From contig NC_003280.10 in the NCBI RefSeq assembly GCF_000002985.6, positions 2,906,001-2,970,000 on the forward strand: 64,000 bases of DNA. Reading direction: 5' to 3'. Positions 11,801-22,139 of this stretch are shown piece after piece. This DNA is from Caenorhabditis elegans (taxonomy: Eukaryota; Nematoda; Chromadorea; Rhabditida; Rhabditidae). The stretch's first letter is position 1. Every line of letters starts with the position of its first letter. The position numbers were made by a program, and so were the translations under genes. The notes below the pieces were generated by a model, which ran no database searches, was not told the origin of the DNA, and saw only the letters and a program-made list of their open reading frames with translations.

Positions 11801-13151
11801 GAGAAAAATGGGTAAAAATTGATTTTTTGATCGATTTTTGTGAATTTTAGCGATTTTTTAAAAGGTAAATTGTGATTTTTTTGGCGCAAAAAAAGTAATT
11901 TTTTTCGAGAAAAATTGGGTTTTCTGGGAATTTTTCGCGGAAAAAATGGATATTCTCCATGAAATTTAGTGATTTTTTGGAATTTTTAGTGAAAAATTTG
12001 GATTTTTCAGAGAAAAACCGAGAAAAATGGATGAAAACTGATTTTTAAGCGATTTTTGTGAATTTTAGCGATTTTTTAAAAGGAAAACAGGATTTTTTCG
12101 AGGAAAATCGGTATTTATAGAAGGAAAAATTGAGAAAATTTAGATTTTTTCGTAGAAAAATGGGCTTTTAGTGAATTTTTCAGGAAAAATTGGAATTTTT
12201 AGTGACTTTTTGCAGTATTTTTTGTTGAAAATTTGATTTTTAGCGATTTCTTCGCTGAAAATTGATGAAAATCTATGAATATTGGGGGTTTATAATTGAT
12301 TTTTTTGAATTTTTAGTTAAAAATTATTAATTTTCAGCATTTTTTCGACTTTTTTTTTGAAAAAAACGGGATTTTTCATGGAATTTTCCAATTTTTCACC
12401 AGAAAATTCAATTTTCCGTGAATTTCCAATGATATTTCCTCGAAAAAATGCGGATTTTTCAGATTTTTGAATAAAAATCGCAGAATTTATCGATTTTCGG
12501 TCAAATTTCCCGGTTTTTAACGTAATTTCCACTTCAAATCCTCGATTTTCAGCATTTAAAGCCACTTTTACGCACTTGAAGTGTGACATTAAAGTCAAAA
12601 GCATCTCCTCTCTCCTGAAACCCGCATCCCACGAATGCCTGCTGTCCATTGTCGTTCTAAACGTGAAAATTTTGAAATTTCAGGGCTTTTTTAAGCCAAA
12701 AAAACCTGCAAACGAATCACAAAATATCGAGAACTATCGGAAACCGCCTCAATTGCGTTGCCAGGGTGCGCATCGATCGGGCATTTCGCGTATAAATCGC
12801 CTGAAAAATGAAAAATTTCGGGGTTTTTATTGATTTGATTGATTTTATTGATTTTCCGAGGGAAAATTACAGGTTTCTCCGTCTTCTAAACGCATTTCCA
12901 GACGTTTTCCGATGGCGACAAGCCGCATTCGTCCCGTCCAAGCCGGGCTGTCGAGGTTCCAGTCGGCGGCTCTGAAAAATAGGGATTTTATAGCGAAAAA
13001 TATGGATTTTTACGTTAAAAATAAGATTTTTTACCTTAAAAACCACTTAAAAACCCTCAAAAACTCACTTATGACCGCTGGTTCCGATCGGCGGGATGCG
13101 ATACACGAAAACCTTGGGTTTTACCATTAAAACGTTCTCGTAATCTCCCAT
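8867..13151 (-). CDS. ncap-1: NECAP endocytic adaptor-binding protein
   Basis: Exons are 13151-13069, 12971-12871, 12800-12706, 12656-12576, 11500-11387, 11335-11234 and 8991-~8867; the final coding exon is uncertain. The translation follows the NECAP family almost throughout: start [39 protein letters not shown], then [43 protein letters not shown] and [11 protein letters not shown]. These make up the PH-like NECAP domain plus the Pro-rich linker; the last exon seen is Ser/Thr/Ala/Pro-rich. NECAPs bind AP-2 and regulate (in worms, inactivate) the clathrin adaptor at the plasma membrane. I could not find a WVQF-like C-terminal AP2-ear motif. After residue ~233 the frame reaches a possible GT-CAGT donor, so a short final exon may lie at 7.9-8.8 kb. 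Intron 6 (8992-11233) is over 2.2 kb of low complexity. Confidence 0.9.
9270..12100. repeat. Low-complexity tandem repeats in ncap-1 introns
   Basis: Three local duplications are visible. Near 9270 and 9670 a ~400-base block repeats (AATGGCAAATTTCACGAATTTT). At ~10440, 10670 and 10960 a 230-290-base unit repeats (TAACGAAATTAGCTTAATTT, AGAAAATCGATTTTT). At ~11560-12060 a unit with GAGAAAAACCGAGAAAA repeats. All are AT-rich and intronic, except that exons 6 and 5 (11234-11335, 11387-11500) sit between the second and third groups. Confidence 0.6.
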
Positions 13152-13779
13152 GATTATCGATTTTTCTCGCTGAATACGGCCAAATACTGCCAACAACGTG
13201 CAAATTAAGTGTGTTGAAGCCTTCTCTATCGACTTTTTTTTCGTCGGTTCAGCGGAAAAATCGGCCACGTCCGCGCCGGAAGTGAGCGCGAGATTCAAGT
13301 TTCGAGGGTTTTTTCTGTAAATTTTGCGAGAAAATCGACGAAATTTGGCTCAAAATCGAGAAAAATCGAGAAAAAAGTCGAAAAAAATTCCTGGAATTAA
13401 ATTTTGTTTTTAAAGGCGCATAGAGTTTTTATAGTGGTTGAGTCTCGCCACGAAAATTAAAATTTTTGTAATTGTCTGTAGTTAAGCCGTCAATTTTGTG
13501 ATTTCTGACGTAGATTTTATGAAAAATCTGTTTAAATAAATTTTTAAACCTTTTTCATTAAAAATCCATCAAAAAATTAAATTTTAAAAGCAGTTTTAGC
13601 CTAGAAAATGCTAGAAAAAGAAAACAAATTTTAAAGGCGCATGCCCAAATCCACTCTTCTGGTCTCGCCACGACTTCTGTAAAGACACAAACTGCGCGGG
13701 ATTTTCGCCTATTTCCACTCGATTTTCTCCGAATTTTCGACTATTTTCGACAATTTTCCAGCTTCTACTCGTCAAAAAA
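13152..13779. promoter_or_regulatory. Bidirectional spacer between ncap-1 and the DP1-family gene
   Basis: The 628-bp gap between the divergent starts at 13151 (minus) and 13780 (plus) must hold both promoters. It also contains two copies of a dispersed word set (AAGGCGCAT ... TCTCGCCACGA at ~13415-13455 and ~13633-13675), suggesting an old inverted or direct repeat insertion. No TATA or operator was assigned. Confidence 0.45.
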
Positions 13780-14647
13780 ATGTCATTTCTCGCTCGTGGG
13801 CTCTCGAATCTCATCGGAATAGTGGCGCCCGTCATTGGCTCGTTCAAAGTGCTGAAAAAGCCGACGAAACCGAGATTGGTTGGTGAAATGCCATTTTTTA
13901 CGCTAAAAATCGCACCAAAAACCCGATTTTTTGATTTCCAGATCGAATGCATGCACTATTGGACAATCTACGGCTCATTCCTCATTGTCGACTGGTTCCT
14001 GAGCACTTTCTACGTCTCTTGCTTCATTCCGTTCTACGATTTCTTCATTCTCACGTTCACAGTGCTCATGGCGATTCCCCACATTGGATTCGCCTCGGTT
14101 CTCTACACAAAGTTCTTGGCGCCGTTTCTGAGGAAATACGAGCGCCGAATCGACAATATTTCCGCGAAATTGATGGATAAAGTGTGGGAGAACATGCCGA
14201 TTGTGGCGAGCGCGGTGCCGGCAGTTTTGGCGTCGGTTAGTCGGAAAATAATCGGATTTTTTAACTTAAAATTGGTTTTTCCAGGTCGTCGCAACGCTTA
14301 ACAGTGCTCCAACTCCAATTTCTCAGCTTGAAATCGAAGAAATCGATAGCTCAATGAGCCTGGACCCGGAGCCGCGGCGCCGACCCGCAACTCGAACCCC
14401 ATCTCGCTCGGAGCCAATCTTCCTCGATCAGAGCTTCGAAATCCAGGATGACGAGGATCTGAACCTCGGCGGCGACGACGTCTTCATCCGCCAGATCAAG
14501 CAGGAGATCGTTGAGGAGGACCTGGAAATCGAGAATCCCGCCGACGCGACGCCACCGTCCCCGCCGAGAAGGCGCTCAACAATGCAGACACGTCGTCAGC
14601 TCAGATCTGTGCAGCAGCAGCAGTTCCGCCATGGATCCGTTCAATAG
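13780..14647 (+). CDS. TB2/DP1/HVA22 (REEP) family ER membrane protein
   Basis: Exons are 13780-13878, 13942-14235 and 14285-14647; the phases give 251 residues. The first intron uses an unusual donor, TTG|GTTGGT. The fold matches the REEP/DP1 family: an N-terminal hydrophobic hairpin, IECMHYWTIYGSFLIVDWF, FIPFYDFFILTFTVLM, then YTKFLAPFLRKYERRIDN, the family's 'PFL-RKYE' signature before an amphipathic helix. These proteins shape tubular ER. The C-terminal ~120 residues are a charged, Pro/Arg-rich tail (DPEPRRRPATRTPSRSEP, an acidic patch, a Q-run). It includes IKQE followed by acidic residues, which fits a SUMO consensus (inference). It is divergent from ncap-1. Which REEP subgroup it belongs to was not resolved. 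Confidence 0.85.
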
Positions 14648-15949
14648 AAGAAGAGAAAATCAATTAATTATTGACCATTTATTCGCGAATTTTCCTGTAT
14701 ATCACTAACACCTACCTTTTACCCTATGATCCTCGTGTATGATTGCCCTGGTTTTATCAAAATATGAACTGTGAATGTATTTAGAGCCCCGGAGAGCGGC
14801 TAAAATCAAAAATTCCTATAAAAAATCTAGAAAAAACCCCCTTTTTTACAGATTTTCCACTCAAAATTCCCCGAAAATCCGACGATTTTCTGAGGAATAA
14901 ACAAATGTCTACACTTCCTCAGCTGATCATCTCCTGCGTCTCTTCACCGGACGGCGCTCTCTCGTCCCTCCACACGCCTGCGTCTCCTATCCCTCTCGAG
15001 GGGGTTCACGTGCACTGCCGCCGTCAAACACCCAACACCCATTTTTTTCGCCGTGAATCACGAATTTCATCACTGTTTTCGACGAGTTTTACTGGAAAAT
15101 TCGAGAATTTCCCATATTTTTGCTCAAATTATTGATTAAACTTGAATTTTTTACCCAAATTTTCGATAAAATCCCTAAAATTTGGGGGAAAATTCCCTTT
15201 TCGCCAGAAATTTTATTTAAAATCGGTGAAAATTTAATTTTTTGGCTCAAAATCTGAAAAAATGCATTTTTCCGAGTACTATTGCACTTTTGGCGCCAAA
15301 AATGCGGTTCCAGGTCTCGACGCGACAATTTTAGTTTTTTTTGAAAACGTGTATGCGCCTTTAAGGAGTACTGTAGTTTCAAAATTTCGTTGTAGTGGCA
15401 ACGAATTTTACCCATTTTTCAAAGGTTTTTCCCCGAAAAAACTATGAAAAATCGATTAAAATTAGGACGAAAAAAAAAAGTTTTAAACTACAGTACTCTT
15501 TAAAGGCGCACACCTTTTCGCATTCAGCAAAAAAATTACGTGGTGAGACCCGCCGCCAAATTTCGCGTATGGATAATAATTTTTAAAAAATCAATAATTT
15601 TTAGCCAAAAATCGGAATTTAATCGGTTTTTAATGAAATTTTAGGCGAAAAATTCAAATTTAACATTCTTTTTGAATATTTTCGCCAATTTTTCAAGAAA
15701 ATTTGAATTTTTCTCGATTTTAAGCCAAAAATGAACAGATTTTTTGGCGGGAAATTTGAATTAAACCGGTTTCCGACTTCTAGTTACACTTTTGCGTCTT
15801 CTTCTGCCCTCTGTATCCCTTATCTGCATCTGAAACAGCTTTCACATTGCAGTTAAGAGGAAAGTTACAAATTTCCCTCATTTCTACGATTTTCTCACTG
15901 AAATTTAGCTTCAATCGATGCAGAATTCGATTCTGAACATTTTTTCAGT
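14648..15949. other. Intergenic DNA 3' of the DP1-family gene
   Basis: There is no gene. An AATAAA at ~14896 could serve as a distant poly(A) signal. The 14,930-15,040 stretch is C-rich and non-repetitive (TCTCCTGCGTCTCTTCACCG). A MITE-like element follows at 15,305-15,552. From 15,553 to 15,780 the DNA is AT-rich with TTTTTGGCGGGAAATT-type words. Confidence 0.5.
15305..15552. mobile_element. Inverted-repeat element with TTTAAAGAGTACTGTAGTTT core
   Basis: The left half reads GGTCTCG ... GCGCCTTTAAGGAGTACTGTAGTTT and the right half is its complement, AAACTACAGTACTCTTTAAAGGCGC ... GTGAGACC, separated by ~100 AT-rich bases. GAGTACTGTAGTTT is a word I recognise as highly dispersed in C. elegans. 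It has no coding capacity. Confidence 0.75.
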
Positions 15950-16500
15950 TGAAAGTTTCTTGATAGCTTCAGCCGTTGCAGAGATATCCGCATTTTAAGT
16001 TGGGAGGGTGAGAGAGCGTGGGGGGAGGGGAGACGCAGAGGGGGGAGAGGGTGCTGCGTCTCCCCCTCGTCCACACTCTCTAGCCTCTCAGCTTCAAACG
16101 GGGATAACTCTGCAGCGGGAAGAACTATCGAAAAGCTTTCAACTGACAGAATATTTAAAATTTTGAGCTGAACATTTTGTTAGTTGACAATGTTTTTGTG
16201 GAACCAACGGTTGTTGAGTTATGGGGAGATTTAGTTTGAAACTAGGCTTAAAGCTCGAATTTTTTAGGATCATTCGACACAGAATTCGATTCTGAACACT
16301 TTTACAGTATAAAATTTTTCGTTAACCTCAGCCGTTGCAGAGAAAGAGCATGGGAATTGACGAGACGCAGACGGCGCCGCAACTTCAAACCCCTGTAACT
16401 TCTCAAGGGGGGCAGCTACCGAAAAACTTTCAACTACAAGAATGCTCCAAATTCAGAGCTCTACACATTGTTAGTTGACAAATTTCCGTAGCTCCAACTA
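15950..16500. mobile_element. GAGACGCAG palindromic MITE-like element, two adjoining copies
   Basis: The first copy (~15,950-16,200) is a foldback: TTTCTTGATAGCTTC..GAGATATCCG, then GGGGAGACGCAG, then CTGCGTCTCCCC and the complementary half ending in TATCGAAAAGCTTTCAACTG. A degenerate second copy (~16,300-16,500) has GACGAGACGCAGACGG and the same outer words. This family recurs at least fifteen times in the window. Confidence 0.75.
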
Positions 16501-16879
16501 GCACAGAGTTATCAGCAGATTTCTGCTCCCTATTGTCACTCTCCCGCCGCCTTATCAGTGAAGATTCCCCCTTTTCACTATTGAAAAGACGCTGCTCGCC
16601 TTCAATCACCTGACTATGATTGATTTCTTCATTTCTTTTTTTGCTGCGTTCTTTTGTTTGAAACTAAACTCGTGAACCCCTTCTCAAGCGGATTATGTCC
16701 CGTTTTGCGTAAAATTTTGGGGTTTTCGCACGTTTAATTGTCGATAAATTTGTGAATTTAGTGTGTTTGGTTCAAAATTTCACTTTTTTTTTCACAAAAC
16801 CCTGAGTTTTGACCTTTCAGGTCATTGCTATCAGAAAATCTCAAATTGGAAAATGTGTAGCATAAAATTTGGAATATTT

Positions 16880-17095
16880 CCTTTTTTGAAAAATTTTAAT
16901 ATCTCTCCCCGCTGCAGAGATATCCCCTTTTGAAGCGAAGAGGGCGAGAGAGTGTGGACGAGGGGGAGACGCAGCGCACTCTCCCCCTCTGCGTCTCCCC
17001 TCCCGCCACACTCTCTCACTCTCTCAGCTTAAAACGCGGATATCTCTGCAGCGGGTGGAGCTATCGAAAAACTTTCAACTGCAAAAATGATCAGC
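16880..17095. mobile_element. GAGACGCAG palindromic element
   Basis: This is a full foldback copy: AGAGATATCCCCTTTTGAAG, GGGGGAGACGCAG, CTGCGTCTCCCC, CGCGGATATCTCTGCAGC. It is intergenic. The region between this and the next gene (17,100-17,935) also holds the GGCCTA-rich repeat described separately. Confidence 0.75.
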
Positions 17096-17319
17096 GGAAA
17101 ATTTTCTATCGATTGGGGTTGGATGTAGGCAAAAATATTTTTGCTAGATTGTAGCATGCAAGAGAACAAACACAAAAATATTTATTGGGTGCGATCATAA
17201 TCGCTGATCATAAACACTTTGATGTGTGTCAACAATCTGGAACAAGCAGTGACGTTTTTTCCTCCACGAAATTCTTTTTTTGTTGATAAAGCATCAGTTT
17301 TTGCTATAAATCAAGACAA

Positions 17320-17770
17320 GGCCTTTTCAACCCAGGCCAGGCCCGGCCTGAACAAATTAGGCCTAGAACTAGGTAATCTTAGATCATCGCTAAGCAAGTC
17401 CGGGGTACTATAAGCCTTCTCTTATGAGGTGTGCGCTAGCTTGAGCTGCTACAAACCAGGCCGGGCCTATAGGCTGGCTGAAGCTAGATTTCGGCTCAGG
17501 ATGCTATGAGTCTGGGCCTATAGATTTTAGGGCCTATTTAGCGAGCTTTAAGCCTGAGCCAGCCTACATGGACAGGATTAGGCTATCCTAAGCGACCTCT
17601 AGCGCGAATATCCTTTCCCTGCATAACCCTAAATTCCAGTCAGGAAGCCTAAAAGCTAGACTAAGCCTGAGCTAGGCCTGAGGTCTGTGTGCTAGCTCAG
17701 GGACTAGGAGCAAGGCCCGGCCTAACCTGGGGAAACTTACATAGGCCTGGCCTAAAGACCGCTCCCCAGT
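17320..17770. repeat. AGGCCTA/GGCCCGGCCT-rich dispersed repeat
   Basis: The stretch is crowded with AGGCCTA, GGCCCGGCCTGA and CTAAGCCTGAGC words in irregular order, GC-richer than its surroundings. Similar text occurs at ~21,335-21,410 and 59,590-59,950. It looks like degenerate derivatives of TTAGGC-type satellite plus palindromic words, not a gene. Confidence 0.55.
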
Positions 17771-17935
17771 TAAAAGTCCAAAAAACCAGCATTGTCTAGA
17801 ACCTCCTGATAACACTCCCCACTTTTCTCCGAAACTTTTTCCCAACCCTTATCACCGATTTTTTCTACGTCACCACTGCCATCTCTCGAAAAATTTCCAA
17901 TTTCCAATTTTTGCAGTCAGTCCCCCCTCTCAAAA

Positions 17936-20319
17936 ATGTACGTCTCTACGCCTCCCCAGCTTCTCCAAGAAGTCCCATCCACCTCATCATTTTTGGACTG
18001 GATTTGTAAGTTGGCACATTTTTCAGCTTTTCAGGCCCCAGCCTTGTTGTAATTTCAGACGAATATTTCCTGGAATCCATATTTTCAGTGTCGCCGGCGT
18101 ACGAGAATGAGACCGCCGACCACAATTCGACAGACGTGCTCTGCGCAAATTGCATCGGGAATCGCAATTTGATTGGTAGGGTTTTTACAGATTTTTCCAG
18201 GATTTTTGAAAAGGTAAACTGATAAATTTCAGCCTGTATTCGGTCGAGCGTTATCGCGGTTCTTGGGATCTGTACGGCGGCAATGTGTATGGCACGGATC
18301 GCCAAGCTTCACACCACTTCACAATCTCATCTGATGCTTTTTCTCTATTATATCCTAGCGGTTCACTGCTTTGCGGGGTAAGTCAAGCCCAGAAACAAGC
18401 CTAAGCCTGAGCCCATACCTAATCCCAGAACCTTGCAGATCCTTCGAATGGCTCATCGGATGGAACACCCAACTGGCGCTGTTCCTCTCCTACACCAAAG
18501 CCATATCACTTCTGATCGTCTGTTACTTCTACCTCGACATTGCCTCATCCATGATGCACTGGAGCTCGACGGCTGGGAAGCGGCTCTGCTTTGTCGCCCT
18601 GTTTCTGCTCTTCTCGTATTTTACGGCTTTCCTGGTGATGGGATATGTTCTCGCGTCCATTGAGCCCAGGCTGGATTGTAGAGGTAAGAGCCGGGAATTT
18701 TTGAAGCTTACGGATCGATAGAAAATTTCCCGCTGATCATTTTTGCAGTTGAAAGTTTTTCGATATCTCTAACCGCTGCTAAGATATCCGCGTTTTAAGC
18801 TGAGAGGGTGAGAGAGTGTGGCGGGAGGGGAGACGCAGAGGGGGAGAGTGCGCTGCGTCTCCCCTCCCGCCACACTCTCTCACCCTCTCAGCTTAAAACG
18901 CGGATATCTTAGCAGCGGTTAGAGATATCGAAAAACTTCCAACTGACAAAATGTTCAGAATCCAATTCTGAGTTGATTGGGATTAATTTTGAAATATTGG
19001 AAACTTCCTGATAACTTGTTTAGCTAGTTTGTACTTCATCTTGGCGTCTCCCCCACCTACACAATCTCTACTAGGAAATTGTTAGCTAACAAGTCTTCTA
19101 CGTGAATTTTGAAATATTTTTGTTGTTGGAAATTTTCAAATAGCTCTTTTGGCTGCAGAGATACGAGCCGCCAAAGTGAGGCGGTGCGATAGTGTGGGGG
19201 AGGGGGAGACGCAGCACCCTCTCCCTTCTCTGCGTCTCCCCTCCCCCCGCGCTCTCTCACCCTCCACACTAAAAACGCGGATATCTCAGCAGCGGTTAGA
19301 GATATCGAAAAACTTCCAACTGACAAAATGTTCAGAATCCAATTCTGAGTCGATTGAAGCTAAATTTGGAGTCGCTAGCTCATCTCTCGCTCCCCTCAAG
19401 CTCCACCTATATACCTCCTCCATCTTTTCAGCCCCTTACTGGATCTGGTTCTCCACCGGCCAATTCATCATCGTCCAAATGACGCTCGTCTCATTCTGTA
19501 TGATCCTCCGCCGAATGAATCGAATCTCGGCGCCTGTCCAAATGCGAGCCGCCCAACGTCGGGACGTCTTTGTCCTGATGTGGGCATTCGAGACGGCGAC
19601 TTTCTGCGATCTAGCTTATCACGTCGGGATGTTCATGTTGGCCGATGAGCACGCCGCGAATAGTTGCTCCGCGATCTTTGTAAGTTTTATGCTGAGAGTT
19701 TGAAATTCGTAGTTTGTTTCAGTACCACGATCAACTGCGCTACACCGCACTCAAGGCTCCGTACGACTTTATCAACTTTATCATGCCAGTCTGGGCGATC
19801 CTGTATGTGTTCCGATCGAAGACCAAGCTGAGATCGGATAGTGATGAGGATTCGGCAGAGTCATCAACCGCCTCCTCCACCTGGTCCTCCAACCACTCCC
19901 GAAACAACGTCCGAATCGCCGACGTGATAACCGTCCGTAACTGGCGCCGCCGCTACCGCCCACTCACCCAGCCTTCCGCCTCAGAACGTCCCGTCCTTCA
20001 CTCCCAATGGCGTCAGAATCGAGCAATGACTTCTGCAGCTGCAGCGGCACATCCCATCCCAAACATGCTCTCCCCACCACCATCTGCTGCTCCAGCGGCA
20101 CCCCGACTCCGAAGTGTGTCATCAGCCCCTATGATCCGCCGGATCAGTGTCTCACACTCCATTGTGAGCTCCCCGCTGTACAGTATACCAGAGGAGTATC
20201 AGGTGAGATGAGCTCCAGTTGGGACTGATTTTCAAGATTTCAATTTAGAGAACTCGGGCCCACCACAGATGATCGTCGGCTCGCTGGACACCTTCTCAAC
20301 AGTACCTCTTCTAGATTAA
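17936..20319 (+). CDS. Orphan seven-transmembrane protein
   Basis: Exons are 17936-18005, 18059-18175, 18233-18377, 18439-18683, 19432-19679, 19723-20202 and 20251-20319, giving 457 residues. The N-terminus is short and acidic with two NxT/S sites (NETADHNSTD) and paired Cys (CANC). Seven hydrophobic segments follow: VIAVLGICTAAMCMA, LMLFLYYILAVHCFA, TKAISLLIVCYFYL, LCFVALFLLFSYFTAFLVMG, WFSTGQFIIVQMTLVSFCMI, DVFVLMWAFETATFCDLAYH and FINFIMPVWAILYVF. The C-terminal tail (~160 residues) is cytosolic-like: an acidic-Ser run, NWRRRYRPL, then Pro/Ser/Ala-rich. I did not recognise a family; a GPCR-like orphan is possible. The last intron ends AGAG: the downstream AG gives tail NSGPPQMIVGSLDTFSTV.., while the upstream AG gives RTRAHHR then stop. 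Intron 4 carries two MITE copies. Confidence 0.8.
18745..18955. mobile_element. GAGACGCAG palindromic element in intron 4 of the 7TM gene
   Basis: This is a near-perfect foldback: GATATCCGCGTTTTAAGCTG ... GGGGAGACGCAG and its complement CTGCGTCTCCCCTCCCGCC ... CGCGGATATC. It is the most symmetric copy in the window. Confidence 0.85.
19125..19335. mobile_element. Second GAGACGCAG element in the same intron
   Basis: This foldback copy has AGATACGAGCCGCCAAAGTG, GGGGGAGACGCAG, CTGCGTCTCCCC and CGCGGATATCTC. Its right end (CCAACTGACAAAATGTTCAG) is the same as that of the 18,745 copy, so the two probably share a recent origin. Confidence 0.75.
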
Positions 20320-20559
20320 AGAGCATCTAGTACACATTTGTACTAGAAATACTAACATTTTTTCCTACTAACACCTTGGTCTTTCACATTTTTCCCGCCT
20401 TCACGTTCCATTGAGCTTTTCGTGTGTTGTTTCTTCATATGTATCACAGTTTTCACTTGAACCGACGGGTTTGTTAATTTGTAATTTATGTACATATATA
20501 TACTCATGTCGTCTATAAATTCTGAAACTTCTTGGTAGCTTACTGAATTTGACTTCAAT

Positions 20560-20985
20560 CGATGCAAAATTTGATTCTGAACATTTTTTCAGTTGAAAGT
20601 TTTTCGATAGCTTCAGCCGTTGCAGAGATATCCGTATTTTAAGTGTGAAGGGAGAGAGAGAGCGTGGGGAGAGGGGAGACGCAGCGGGGGAGAGGGTGCT
20701 GCGTCTCCCCCTCGTCCACACTCTCTAGCATCTCAGCTTTAACCAGGGATATCTCTGCAGCGGGGAGAGCTATCAAGAAATTTTCAACTGCGAAAATATT
20801 CAAAATTTTGTGCTCAACATTTAATTAGTTGACAATTTTTCTGTGGAACCAACGATTGTTGAGTTATGGGGAGATTTCGGTTGGAACTCGGCTTCACCCC
20901 CCTGTAACTTCTCAACGGGGACAGCTATCGAATAATTTTCCACTGCAAAAATGCTCCAAATTCAGAGCTCTACACATTGTTTGGG
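20560..20985. mobile_element. GAGACGCAG element plus partial copy
   Basis: A full foldback (~20,575-20,800: TCGATAGCTTCAGCCGTTGC .. GGGGAGACGCAG .. CTGCGTCTCCCC) is followed by a partial unit ending at TTCAGAGCTCTACACATTG (~20,985). The order matches 15,950-16,500, so the composite itself is duplicated in the window. The rest of 20,320-21,059 shows nothing else but an AT microsatellite at 21,010-21,025. Confidence 0.7.
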
Positions 20986-21059
20986 ACCTTTTTTTGTAAG
21001 TTAGAAACACATATATATATATTAGAATATTTATTCAAGAGCTCCAAAAAACACCAAAA

Positions 21060-21291
21060 TCACTTCTTCTTCACAGTCACTGAATGGGTCTCCTTTTCCT
21101 TCTGAAGGCCACTTTTATAGGTAGCCGTTTCATGTGTGATCTTGACTTCAACTTGGCGAACGCTGCTGCTATCACAATCTGAAAAAATTTGATAGAATCT
21201 TGAAAATAGCTTCGAACTTACGAGCTTGAACCTGATGGTCCGCGAAAGTCGCCACTTGATTATTCGAGGATTTTGAGCCTTGGGAGTCCAT
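21060..21291 (-). CDS. Small unknown protein (62 aa), paralogue of the 21,841 gene
   Basis: Two exons: 21291-21222 and 21178-21060 (phase 1, 62 codons). The start ATG is three bases after a TTTCAG, so the mRNA is probably trans-spliced there or has an upstream exon. The protein begins MDSQGSKSSNNQVATFADHQ, has no signal or membrane segment, and ends in a Lys-rich tail (KEKETHSVTVKKK). The N-terminus (MDxQGSK..NQV) and the intron phase and position match the gene at 21,841 on the other strand. I do not recognise the family. Confidence 0.65.
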
Positions 21292-21840
21292 GACCTGAAA
21301 CAAAAAGAAGTAGTTAGTGTAAGGGCAAGACCAAAAAGCTTGGAAGTCTGGGCCGGGCTTGGGTTGGGCCGAAATCTGGGCCGCAGGCTGAGAAGGACTA
21401 GGTAAGTAAGTAAGTGAAACGGAAAGTACTAAAAACATCCACAGTTCCTTTTTTAAAGAGGATCTTATCAGGTTATCAATAAAAATTGTTTTTGTACGCA
21501 AATATTTTTGTTTTTGACAAATTTGGTTCAGTTTTACGATGAGCAAGACCGGAAAGTTGATAAGCTTCGGTGCTGGTCTTGTGCCAGGCAAAGGAGGCAA
21601 GAGGCGTATATAAAACGGTAAGGGTGTGCTCATTTTTGTGCATTATCTTGTTTAGGGCTCCCATGAGGTCGCCGCAACGGCGCCTGCGCCGGCCTTACCC
21701 AGGCCGAATGTATAGTGCGGCGCGGACCTCCTAACGTGGCGGCCGCTTCCAAATAACTACCCTTTCGCGCCTTGCTCAGCTAGGCTCAACATCACAATTT
21801 GATTCAAATTTCAGGCCTTTCTTCAGTCCCAGAACACATT
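21292..21840. promoter_or_regulatory. Spacer between the divergent small genes
   Basis: This ~550-bp gap must contain both promoters. It includes AGGC/GGCC-rich repeat words (21,335-21,410) and a GC-rich patch (21,660-21,750: GGTCGCCGCAACGGCGCCTG), which resembles the GC-rich insert in irld copy A (23,950-24,180). Confidence 0.45.
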
Positions 21841-22078
21841 ATGGACCCCCAAGGCTCGAAAAACGCAATTAATCAAGTTTCGCGCTCCGTTGAGAAGCAG
21901 GTCTATAACCCTCGTATGTTCAGTGCTTTTTCTTATTTTTAGTCTTAATTCCATCCTTATTCCAGCAGCAACCAACGGCTGGAAGCAAATTGAAGTCAAA
22001 AACGAAGTGCACAATATTCAACGCCCGAATGGTGCAGTCCAGGAGAAAAGAATTCAAAATGTGGTGTACAAGAAGTAA
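21841..22078 (+). CDS. Small unknown protein (61 aa), paralogue of the 21,060 gene
   Basis: Two exons: 21841-21913 and 21966-22078 (61 codons plus TAA). The protein starts MDPQGSKNAINQVSRSVEKQ and continues with IEVKNEVHNIQRPNG and a basic C-terminus (NVVYKK). It has no signal peptide and no membrane span, so it is probably cytosolic or nuclear. It is divergent from, and similar in N-terminus and intron phase to, the 21,060-21,291 gene. Its 3' end lies only 62 bases from the end of irld copy A. Function unknown. Confidence 0.65.
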
Positions 22079-22139
22079 ATTTTTTGTGTTTTAACTTATT
22101 TTATTATCACCGCCACGCACAATAATAATAAACTTGTAA

